Shown: positions 31,214-36,872 of the stretch, one piece after another | Position numbering within the stretch: the first letter of the stretch is position 1 | How the letters are laid out: each line of letters begins with the position of its first letter | IMG/VR virus record: IMGVR_UViG_3300022745_000098 | Span: 1-36,872 of that record | Origin: a virus | DNA: 36,872 nucleotides | Strand: one strand, 5' to 3' | Notes under the pieces: model-generated | Told to the model about the DNA's origin: nothing | What the model saw: only the letters and a program-made list of their open reading frames with translations | The model's database searches: none | Program-made: the position numbers and the translations under genes

Positions 31214-32545
31214 ATGCTGCTCCTCACCAGCACGAGCGACCTGCTACGCGTCGTCACCTCGGCGGCCGGCACCATCGAGGTGCACGCGTCATGGGTCGAC
31301 AACGCCAGCGGCACGTACACGCCTGGGCGCACGAACACGGCGATCACCACAGCGACCACGACGACGGTGGTCGCCTCGCCTGCGGCGTCGACGCAGCGGA
31401 ACGTCAAGATGCTGACGGTTCGCAACGACCACGCGAGCACGTCGAACGACATCCAGATCGAGCACACGGACGGCACCACCGTCATCACGCTATGGAAGGG
31501 CACGCTTGCGGCGCAGGAGTCGGTGCAGCTCATCCAGGAGGGTGAGTTCCTCCGCTTCAACTCGTCGGGCTCGCCCGTTGAGGGCGCCTTCGTCGGGACG
31601 CCAGACATCCAGGTCTTCACGACTGGCGGCACGTGGACGAAGCCCACGGCGTTCACTCCGAAGCTCGTACGCGTGCAGCTCTGGGGCGCCGGTGGCGGTG
31701 GCGGCGCGGGTGCGTCGCTCGCCACGGCCATCGTTGCCAAGGGCGGAGGCGGTGGCGGAGGCGGGGCCTACGTCGAGGCCATCTTCGCGGCATCGGACCT
31801 TTCCGCGACCGAGACCGTCACGCTCGGAACGGGCGGTACGGCGGGCACTCCCGGCGCTGCGGGTGCAGCGGGCGGCAACGGCGGCGTCGGCGGTACGTCC
31901 ACCTTCGGAACCAGGCTCACTGCGTACGGCGGCGGAGGCGGAGCTGGCGGCGCCATCTCGGCAGCCGTCACCGGCGGAGGCGGCGGAGGCGGTGCGGGCG
32001 GTGCGGGCGGCGTCGGATCGACCGCCGGCGGCACGGGAGGCCTTCCTACGGCTGCCACGAACGGAGCCGGAGGCCAGGGCGTCACGGGTACCGTCGCGGT
32101 ATCGACGACGGGGAACGCGGAGTTCGGAGGAGGCGCGGGCGCAGGGTCCGCTAATCCTCCCGTCGCCTCCTCGCTCGGCGGTTCGTCTCTGCGTGGCGGT
32201 GGTGGTGGTGGCGCGGGCGGAAGCCACTCGGCGACACCGACGAACGTGGCCGGTGGCGCAGGTGGCGCGTCGGGCAGCTACACCGCCGGAGGCGGTGGCG
32301 CGGTCGGCGCGGACGGTGCGACACCAACGGCCGGCACAGCTGGCGGCGCAGCAAACAGCCTGCGCGGCGGACATGGCGGCGGCGGTGGCGGCACGACCGT
32401 TACTGCCTCCACCAACGGCGCGGCTGGCGGCAACGGGGGCCAGGGCGGTGGAGGAGGCGGCGGCGGAGGCTGCGGCATGAACCCGGGCCTTGGAGGCGCC
32501 GGAGGCGCCGGAGGCGCGGGGTACTGCATCGTCTACACCTGGTGA
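31214..32545 (+). CDS. Glycine-rich tail fibre adhesin
   Basis: A 443-residue protein. Residues 1-135 form a beta domain (LLRVVTSAAGTIEVHASWVD). FTTGGTWTKPTAFTPKLVRV and LWGAGGGGG then open a Gly-rich domain of about 300 residues with many Gly runs (GGGGGGGG at 180, 255, 330 and 420), of the kind known from phage tail Gly-rich proteins and from S16-type adhesins, where glycine runs pack as polyglycine II helices. The last residues AGYCIVYTW cap it. It is probably the receptor-binding tip. No ribosome site is visible; it starts three bases after the previous stop. Confidence 0.82.
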   Translation: MLLLTSTSDLLRVVTSAAGTIEVHASWVDNASGTYTPGRTNTAITTATTTTVVASPAASTQRNVKMLTVRNDHASTSNDIQIEHTDGTTVITLWKGTLAAQESVQLIQEGEFLRFNSSGSPVEGAFVGTPDIQVFTTGGTWTKPTAFTPKLVRVQLWGAGGGGGAGASLATAIVAKGGGGGGGGAYVEAIFAASDLSATETVTLGTGGTAGTPGAAGAAGGNGGVGGTSTFGTRLTAYGGGGGAGGAISAAVTGGGGGGGAGGAGGVGSTAGGTGGLPTAATNGAGGQGVTGTVAVSTTGNAEFGGGAGAGSANPPVASSLGGSSLRGGGGGGAGGSHSATPTNVAGGAGGASGSYTAGGGGAVGADGATPTAGTAGGAANSLRGGHGGGGGGTTVTASTNGAAGGNGGQGGGGGGGGGCGMNPGLGGAGGAGGAGYCIVYTW

Positions 32546-32548
32546 CCC

Positions 32549-34141
32549 ATGGGCCTCTTTGACGAGGACCTGTTCCAAGACGAGGAGCTCCCGTGGTTCG
32601 ACGAGGACGCACCGACGGCAACTGCCTCGTCGGGCGCACCTGGCCTGCTACCGCTCACGCTGTGGCACCGTGCGAGCTACCCAGGGTCCACGCTCGACTG
32701 GCAGGGCGAGCCGTCTACCGGCGGCACAAGCGGATCCCATGACCTCGTTGCGTTCGGGTCTAGTCCCGCCACCGGGGCGACGATCAACGGCTACGACACC
32801 GCCGACTTCAATGGCTCGAGCTGGTACGCGCAGACGTCGCGGACGTTCGACGACATCTTCCCAGATAAGACGTCGTTCTACGGCGGCGTCCTCTTCTACG
32901 CCAACGCAGCGCCGGTGGGGCCAGGCGCCATCTACTCGTCCGCCGGGCTGCTCATCAACGAGGGGGGTCCGTACGGCGGCGGAGATGGCGTCGGCATCTA
33001 CGACACGGGTGTCACCGTCGGATGGTGGACTGGCTCCGCATGGATCGACGTGTACGCCACGCCATCTACCGGCGGCTGGCACTTCGCCGAATTCCGATAC
33101 GGCACGGGCACGCTCCAGGTACGCGTAGACGGCGGAGCCTGGCAGAGCAACATCGTCTCTGCTCCCACGGACTGGAGCGGAGGCGCCGGAAACATCGGCC
33201 GCGGGTGGAGCGGAACGCAGTGGTTCAACGGCCGCATCGCGGAAATCTTCTGCTGCTCGCGTACCGTCTCAGACACCGAGGCGGATGCGAACTGGGCGTA
33301 TATCCAATCGCGATACGCACTCACCGGTGCGGGCGCCATCTCCGGCGCAACCACGCTCACGTTCGCACAGACCGCGGCGCTCACGGGCAGCGGAGCGCTC
33401 GCAGGCGCGTCTACCGTCACCTTCGCGCAGACCGCCACGCTCGCGGGAAGCGGGGCGCTGGCTGGTCCCTCTACGCTCACCTTCAGCCAGACGGCGAACC
33501 TCCTCGGTGCGGGCGCGATCGCGGGCACGAGCCCGCTCACCTTCACGCCGTCTGCGACCCTTGCCGCCTCTGGCTCGCTGGCCGGAACATCGCCGCTCAC
33601 GTTCACGCCATCGGCAACGCTGCTCGGAGCAGGTGCGCTCGCGGCGTCCTCGTCGGTCACATTCACGCCCTCCGCCACGCTGGTCGGCGCTGGCGCCCTT
33701 GCGGCGTCGACAACGCTCATATTCAGCCCCGCGGGCACGCTCTCCTCCCTGGGCTCCGGCGCGATGGTCGGCGCATCTGCGTTGGCCTTCACCGCCTCCG
33801 CGACGCTCGCGGGCTCCGGTGCGCTCGTGGGCTCCTCGGCGCTGGCGCTGTCCACCACGAGCACGCTCGTGGGCGCCGGCGCACTCGCCGCTTCCACGTC
33901 GGTGACGTTCACGCTCACGGGCACGCTCGTAGACGGCGGCGTCGTAGTGCCGGTCATCGCCGCGTCCCACGACGTCGTGGTGGTCGCGTCACCGAGCGTC
34001 GCGGCATCGGTCACGCCGCCGGTCGTCGCGTCGGTGGTGGTCGTGCCTAGCCCAAGCGTGGCCGTCGAGGTCACGCCTGCGCCGGTGCAGGCCGTCGAGG
34101 TGGTCCCGAGCCCGGTGGTTACCGTGGAGGTCGCAGCATGA
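32549..34141 (+). CDS. LamG-like tail fibre protein with tandem repeats
   Basis: A 530-residue protein. An acidic N-terminus (GLFDEDLFQDEELPWFDEDA) is followed by a concanavalin/LamG-like domain (about 35-255: GWHFAEFRYGTGTLQVRVDG, then NGRIAEIF). Then come ten tandem repeats of about 20 residues (259-460) with the pattern (x)GAGALAGxSxLTFxxxATL, and a Val-rich end built on VVxxPSxxVxV repeats. The LamG-like part may bind sugars; the repeats probably form an extended beta shaft. It starts three bases after the adhesin stop. A cell-surface binding role is inferred from domain type and position. Confidence 0.75.
   Translation: MGLFDEDLFQDEELPWFDEDAPTATASSGAPGLLPLTLWHRASYPGSTLDWQGEPSTGGTSGSHDLVAFGSSPATGATINGYDTADFNGSSWYAQTSRTFDDIFPDKTSFYGGVLFYANAAPVGPGAIYSSAGLLINEGGPYGGGDGVGIYDTGVTVGWWTGSAWIDVYATPSTGGWHFAEFRYGTGTLQVRVDGGAWQSNIVSAPTDWSGGAGNIGRGWSGTQWFNGRIAEIFCCSRTVSDTEADANWAYIQSRYALTGAGAISGATTLTFAQTAALTGSGALAGASTVTFAQTATLAGSGALAGPSTLTFSQTANLLGAGAIAGTSPLTFTPSATLAASGSLAGTSPLTFTPSATLLGAGALAASSSVTFTPSATLVGAGALAASTTLIFSPAGTLSSLGSGAMVGASALAFTASATLAGSGALVGSSALALSTTSTLVGAGALAASTSVTFTLTGTLVDGGVVVPVIAASHDVVVVASPSVAASVTPPVVASVVVVPSPSVAVEVTPAPVQAVEVVPSPVVTVEVAA
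33323..33928 (+). repeat. Ten 60-bp tandem repeats inside the fibre gene
   Basis: Ten in-frame units, nine of 60 bp and one of 66 bp, each encoding a ~20-residue GxGxLxGxSxLTFxxxATL-like unit. Units are diverged at the DNA level but keep the frame and the glycine, LTF and TL positions. No spacers and no cas genes, so not a CRISPR. Repeat number could vary between related phages. Confidence 0.85.
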
Positions 34142-34392
34142 GCACGTGTATGGCGTACGAGCACCGCAAGCCACTCCTGACCGAAGCCCGGCTCAGCGCC
34201 GGGACGCTCTCCCGCTTCTGCACGCCGCTGACGTGGCCGGAGATCCTTCGTCTGGAACGCCGCCCTCGCGCGCTCTGGTGGACGTACGCCGTGGGCGACG
34301 CGGAGGACAGGGGCCTGCTCCGGTGGCTTCGGAACCGCAGGGCGTGGACGCTCACCGATGCCGGGCGCGAGCTCGTGCGGGGGGTGTCGTGA
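34138..34392 (+). CDS. Small protein with winged-helix-like end
   Basis: An 84-residue basic protein. The C-terminal part (RGLLRWLRNRRAWTLTDAGR) resembles the wing and last helix of winged-helix proteins, where a LTDxGRxL phrase is common; the N-terminal part is not recognised. It is coupled by ATGA to the fibre gene and by GTGA to the lysozyme gene. A DNA-binding role is possible, but its place among fibre and lysis genes gives no support. Confidence 0.55.
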   Translation: MSTCMAYEHRKPLLTEARLSAGTLSRFCTPLTWPEILRLERRPRALWWTYAVGDAEDRGLLRWLRNRRAWTLTDAGRELVRGVS

Positions 34393-35126
34393 GGCCGGCG
34401 GTCCGGGCGGCCTTCGTGGCCTTCAGTGCGCCGCTCGAGGGCGTCGTCCCGTGGATGTACGCCGACGTCCGGGGCCTCGTGACGACGGCCATCGGCATCC
34501 TCATCGACCCCGTGTCCTACGCGCTGGCGCTCCCGTGGGTCCGCCGCGACGGGTCCCCGGCGACGCCTGCGGAGGTCGTGGCAGACTGGCAACGCATCAA
34601 GGGCGACGCGAGCATGGCCAGGCTCGGGCACCGCGCGGCCGAACGAGTGACGTCACTCCGGCTCACCCCCGAGGGCGTCGAGGCGGTCGTCCTCCGCAAG
34701 CTCGACGAGCTCGACGCGCAGCTCGCGCAGCGGTGGCAGGAGTACCCGACGTGGTGCAGCGACGCGCAGCTCGCGACGCTCTCGATGGCGTGGGCGATGG
34801 GCGCAGGCTTCGACTTCCCGCGGTGGGACGCGGCGGTCAGGCGCGGACTCTGGCTCGTGGCGGCGCAGGAGTGCACCATCAGCGAGCGAGGGAACCCCGG
34901 CGTCGCGCCGAGGAACCAGCGGAACCGGCTCCTCTTCGGAGCCGCGCACCGCGTGCAGCAGGGCGGGCTTGACCCGGACACCATCTGGGGATGGCTGCAC
35001 CCGGATGCGCCGACCCTGCCCGAGCTCCCCGGCGAGACCGACGGCGGCGACTCCAGGCGGGACGCTACGAGCGAGGCCGTGGCGCAGGCGGCGGGTGATG
35101 CGGTGATGGGGAGGGCTTCGGAGTGA
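34389..35126 (+). CDS. Endolysin, T4-lysozyme-like (GH24-type) muramidase
   Basis: A 245-residue protein. The N-terminal region carries E17-G, Y24, D26, G29 and T32 (LEGVVPWMYADVRGLVTTAI), with exactly the spacing of the catalytic Glu11-Asp20-Thr26 triad of T4 lysozyme. Helical segments follow, including ATLSMAWAMGAGFDFPRWD and GLWLVAAQECTISERGNP, and PRNQRNRLLFGAAHRV near the end. It would cut the glycan strands of peptidoglycan for lysis. No signal peptide is visible, so release depends on a holin. GTG 34389 is in a GTGA overlap. The 3' end overlaps the opposite-strand gene by 62 bases. Confidence 0.88.
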   Translation: MRPAVRAAFVAFSAPLEGVVPWMYADVRGLVTTAIGILIDPVSYALALPWVRRDGSPATPAEVVADWQRIKGDASMARLGHRAAERVTSLRLTPEGVEAVVLRKLDELDAQLAQRWQEYPTWCSDAQLATLSMAWAMGAGFDFPRWDAAVRRGLWLVAAQECTISERGNPGVAPRNQRNRLLFGAAHRVQQGGLDPDTIWGWLHPDAPTLPELPGETDGGDSRRDATSEAVAQAAGDAVMGRASE

Positions 35127-35325
35127 GTCGCACGACCCACCCGCCGAACTTGCGAGCGACGAGGCGAGCCTCACTCCGCGTGAACCTGACCGCGTTACGC
35201 TGCTGAAGAACGCACCCACCTCTCACGTCCGGGTTCCGAACGTACCCCATCACCGCACGGCTCGACTTCCAGCCGTCGTGAACGAAGCGGTAGCACTTCA
35301 CGACGAAGCGCCTACGCTCACCCAT
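35065..35325 (-). CDS. Small basic protein, last gene of the leftward operon
   Basis: An 86-residue basic protein: a beta-rich start (RRFVVKCYRFVHDGWKSSRA), then AVRFTRSEARLVARKFGGWV, which looks like a strand-helix unit, and a Pro/Ser-rich tail. No family recognised. ATG 35325 has AGGAG six bases upstream. The tail is read antisense to the end of the endolysin gene. In circular terms this is the far end of the leftward operon that starts near 3150. Confidence 0.65.
   Translation of the reverse strand: MGERRRFVVKCYRFVHDGWKSSRAVMGYVRNPDVRGGCVLQQRNAVRFTRSEARLVARKFGGWVVRLTPKPSPSPHHPPPAPRPRS
35119..35178. terminator. Long-loop inverted repeat at the convergent operon ends
   Basis: CGGAGTGAG (35119-35127) and CTCACTCCG (35170-35178) are perfect 9-bp arms separated by 42 bases. 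They enclose the endolysin stop and lie inside the convergent small gene. With no T-run it is only a candidate for a bidirectional stop of the rightward late and leftward early transcripts. Confidence 0.3.
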
Positions 35326-35812
35326 CCCCGTCTCCTAGCACGGCCCGCAGGCGGCAGTCGGGGGCGTGGCCTTTATGGACGAAGCAGCCGCAGAACGGGC
35401 AGCAGTCACAGCAGGTTTCGCAGGACGCCCACTCCACGCTCCGCAGCACCTCCCTCGCCTCCGCAAGCCTGGCCTCGGCGGCTTCGGCGCGGGCCTCGGC
35501 ATCCCACATGAGTTCCTGCATGGCACTCAGCTCTAGAAGTCGGGCCTCGGCAAGCTCCAGCGCGCCGCTCAACTTGGGATCGGACATGCTTTCCATGTTC
35601 GCACGACATGCGCTGCACGCGTCACCAGTGCCGTCGCCACACCACTTGCAGTCGCGGTGCTCGTGGCACCATGCCATCGCCCTCGCCTCCAGGTCATCGC
35701 CCCCGTCTTTACGAGCCCCCTTGCATCCCGGGTGCAGCACGCCGCTCGGCACGTACGCGAGGCACGCTCCGCACGTCCACGAGGACAGTCGCGCGGTCTG
35801 GTCATCGCTCAT
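35318..35812 (-). CDS. Multi-zinc-ribbon-like small protein
   Basis: A 164-residue protein with three Cys clusters: CGAC with a later HPGC near the start, CHEHRDCKWCGDGTGDACSAC in the middle, and CETCCDCCPFCGC near the end. Between the last two lies a helix (LELAEARLLELSAMQELMWD). The CxxC pairs suggest zinc ribbons. No family recognised; helix plus ribbons resembles small phage adaptor or nucleic-acid-binding proteins. ATG 35812 overlaps the preceding gene and its stop overlaps the next. Confidence 0.7.
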   Translation of the reverse strand: MSDDQTARLSSWTCGACLAYVPSGVLHPGCKGARKDGGDDLEARAMAWCHEHRDCKWCGDGTGDACSACRANMESMSDPKLSGALELAEARLLELSAMQELMWDAEARAEAAEARLAEAREVLRSVEWASCETCCDCCPFCGCFVHKGHAPDCRLRAVLGDGDG

Positions 35813-36032
35813 CTTCGCCTACCTTCACGCCCTTCTTTAGGGCCTTCGCGATCTCGTCGTAGTACTCGCCGAGGGAGAGCCCTGACGAGTCCGCGCGCTT
35901 GCCTTCCGCCCTTAGCCACGCGACCACGCGCGCGATGGTCTCGCGCTCGCGTTCGTCGAGTTCTTTGATGCGACACCCCGGGCAGTACGGCACCGACGTG
36001 TGGTCCCCGCACTCCGTACACCGCTCACCCAT
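35802..36032 (-). CDS. Small zinc-ribbon-plus-helix protein
   Basis: A 76-residue protein. CTEC and CPGC (MGERCTECGDHTSVPYCPGC) form a compact zinc ribbon, followed by a charged helix (ELDERERETIARVVAWLRAE) and a second helix SLGEYYDEIAKALKK. The architecture is that of many small phage proteins of unknown role. ATG 36032 is set by GGAGG six bases upstream; a longer frame to 36068 lacks such a site. Confidence 0.7.
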   Translation of the reverse strand: MGERCTECGDHTSVPYCPGCRIKELDERERETIARVVAWLRAEGKRADSSGLSLGEYYDEIAKALKKGVKVGEDER

Positions 36033-36219
36033 CGCTCTCCTCCTCTCCGCCCTTGGGTGTGTACTCAACGACGCGCCACTCGCGATGCGGAACGAGCTTG
36101 CTCATCCCGTAACGAGACGCGCGCGCGTCCTTCCGGAGCTTGAACATCTTCTCCGTGCGCCACGCGTTGGCGCTGGTCTCGTGCCTCGACTCCACCACCC
36201 ACACCGAGCGGCGGGTCAC
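36025..36219 (-). CDS. Small basic hypothetical protein
   Basis: A 64-residue protein, probably a small beta/alpha fold (SVWVVESRHETSANAWRTEK, then HREWRVVEYTPKGG). No family recognised. GTG 36219 is chosen for its GTGA overlap with the upstream stop and GAGG six bases before it; a longer frame to 36294 would overlap the upstream gene more deeply. Confidence 0.6.
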   Translation of the reverse strand: MTRRSVWVVESRHETSANAWRTEKMFKLRKDARASRYGMSKLVPHREWRVVEYTPKGGEEESDG

Positions 36220-36548
36220 GGGGTGCCTCGCAGCCGGCAGCGGCGGCACACACCCGTCGCGCCGACGCTGTCCGGAGTCCGCAGCCGTCCACACTCGGTG
36301 CAGCGAGTCTCGGCTTCCGCCTCGGCCTGGATGCGCTGCATGACGCCCATGCGCTGGCCCCAGAGCCCGAGCGCGATGATGCCGGCGGCGATGGCGGCGC
36401 CCTCCTCATGGGCCTGGCGCAGCATGCAGCCGATGCAGCGCGAGAAGTCGTCGCACTCGCCCGGCGTCCGGCATCCCGTGTTGGACACGGGCCAATGCTT
36501 ACCGACGTGCAGCGTCGAGCGTCCCCAGCGGTCAGGGTGGAAGCTCAT
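36216..36548 (-). CDS. Small protein with C-terminal zinc ribbon
   Basis: A 110-residue protein. The first half has four spaced cysteines (GCRTPGECDDFSRCIGC) and the C-terminus a clear ribbon (CTECGRLRTPDSVG, then CRRC). Between them lies a hydrophobic helix (EGAAIAAGIIALGLWG) that may pack in the fold or touch a membrane. No family recognised. ATG 36548 follows AAGGGGGAG. It is directly downstream, in the leftward sense, of the coiled-coil gene ending at 36545. Confidence 0.65.
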   Translation of the reverse strand: MSFHPDRWGRSTLHVGKHWPVSNTGCRTPGECDDFSRCIGCMLRQAHEEGAAIAAGIIALGLWGQRMGVMQRIQAEAEAETRCTECGRLRTPDSVGATGVCRRCRLRGTP

Positions 36549-36872
36549 CGCTCCCCCTTCGCGGCGTCCAGGGCGGCGTCGAGCGCCGCTCTCGTCTCGT
36601 CGAGCACCCGCACCTCCTGCACACTGAGGTCCGGCTCCCACGGAGGCCGCATCGTCGCCACCTCGGCGGCCCGGTACGCCCTCGCCGCCTCGGCCACGGC
36701 GCGGAGCGCGGCGAATTCTCGGTCTGCCGCCTGGCACACGGCCCCGAGCGCCTCTCGGTTCTGCATGAGCAGGCGTTCGCGCTCAACACCACCGATGTGC
36801 ACGGCGAACTCGTCCCGCTCCTTCTCCAGCTCCCGCACGCGCTCCTCGGCGGCGCGGAGGCGGGAGAGGAGG
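36545..36872 (-). CDS. C-terminal part of the junction-spanning coiled-coil protein
   Basis: An open frame of 108 residues from the right edge to the stop at 36545, with no stop upstream within the window. It starts LLSRLRAAEERVRELEKERD, a clear coiled coil, continues with charged helices (NREALGAVCQAADREFAALR) and ends DETRAALDAALDAAKGER. If the ends of the window are joined, this frame continues exactly into the Gly-X repeat frame that begins at GTG 104. GTG 36838 is an internal alternative start but has no good ribosome site and would cut the coiled coil. No function recognised. Confidence 0.7.
   Translation of the reverse strand, partial: LLSRLRAAEERVRELEKERDEFAVHIGGVERERLLMQNREALGAVCQAADREFAALRAVAEAARAYRAAEVATMRPPWEPDLSVQEVRVLDETRAALDAALDAAKGER

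Noticed and set aside
33323-33928. CRISPR array
   Set aside because: The repeats are contiguous coding units without spacers and there are no cas genes. The Cas4-like nuclease at 960-1673 belongs to a RecT-type recombination pair.
1-36872. tRNA or other structured RNA genes
   Set aside because: I saw no cloverleaf-like run with a conserved T-loop on either strand, although a computed scan was not possible.

Overview
This window looks like one complete tailed-phage genome of podovirus type: high GC, about 36.9 kb, with tightly packed genes. It appears to be a circular (or circularly permuted) molecule cut at an arbitrary point. The main evidence is that a leftward reading frame running off position 1 (GTG at 104, Gly-X repeats) continues without a stop and in the same frame from position 36872 to a stop at 36545, if the two ends are joined. 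The host is a Gram-negative-type bacterium, because two lipobox lipoproteins are present. High GC and a cysteine-rich lipoprotein tail would suit a myxobacterium-like host, but that is a guess.

Layout. (1) A leftward operon starts near 3150 and runs to position 1, then, in circular terms, on through 36872 to 35065. It carries several small Cys-rich proteins, a RecT-like annealing protein, a Cas4/RecB-like nuclease with four candidate Fe-S cysteines, an SSB-like protein with an IPF tail, a DUF6948-like protein, the junction-spanning Gly-X/coiled-coil protein, and a further set of zinc-ribbon-like small proteins. (2) At 3122-5230 lies a lysogeny-type control block: a lipoprotein cargo gene, an ImmA-like metalloprotease, an HTH repressor, a divergent Cro-like HTH protein, and inverted and direct repeats sharing TAGTCA(A). 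(3) At 5231-9547 is a rightward replication block: small proteins, a strong rho-independent terminator (5864-5896), a DEAH helicase with a zinc ribbon, a VRR-NUC nuclease and a VapE-type AAA+ ATPase. The end of vapE is AT-rich and carries repeated TGTCAC/GTGACA motifs, which makes it a candidate replication origin. (4) At 9544-12960 is the packaging block: a small-terminase-like HTH protein, two unknown proteins, a phage GroES and the large terminase. The terminase gene is followed by a 14-bp-stem hairpin. (5) At 12941-29104 are portal, scaffold, capsid, small head proteins, adaptor, tail hub/nozzle and three large alanine-rich internal (ejection) proteins. (6) At 29118-35126 are a holin-like protein, a spanin-like lipoprotein, fibre proteins (polyglycine adhesin; LamG-like fibre with ten ~20-residue repeats) and a T4-lysozyme-like endolysin.

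Genes within blocks are coupled by GTGA, ATGA or TGATG overlaps. No integrase, transposase, ParA/ParB, DNA polymerase, tRNA or CRISPR was recognised. If the molecule is complete, the immunity genes without an integrase point to either an extrachromosomal (phage-plasmid-like) prophage state or a decayed lysogeny module.
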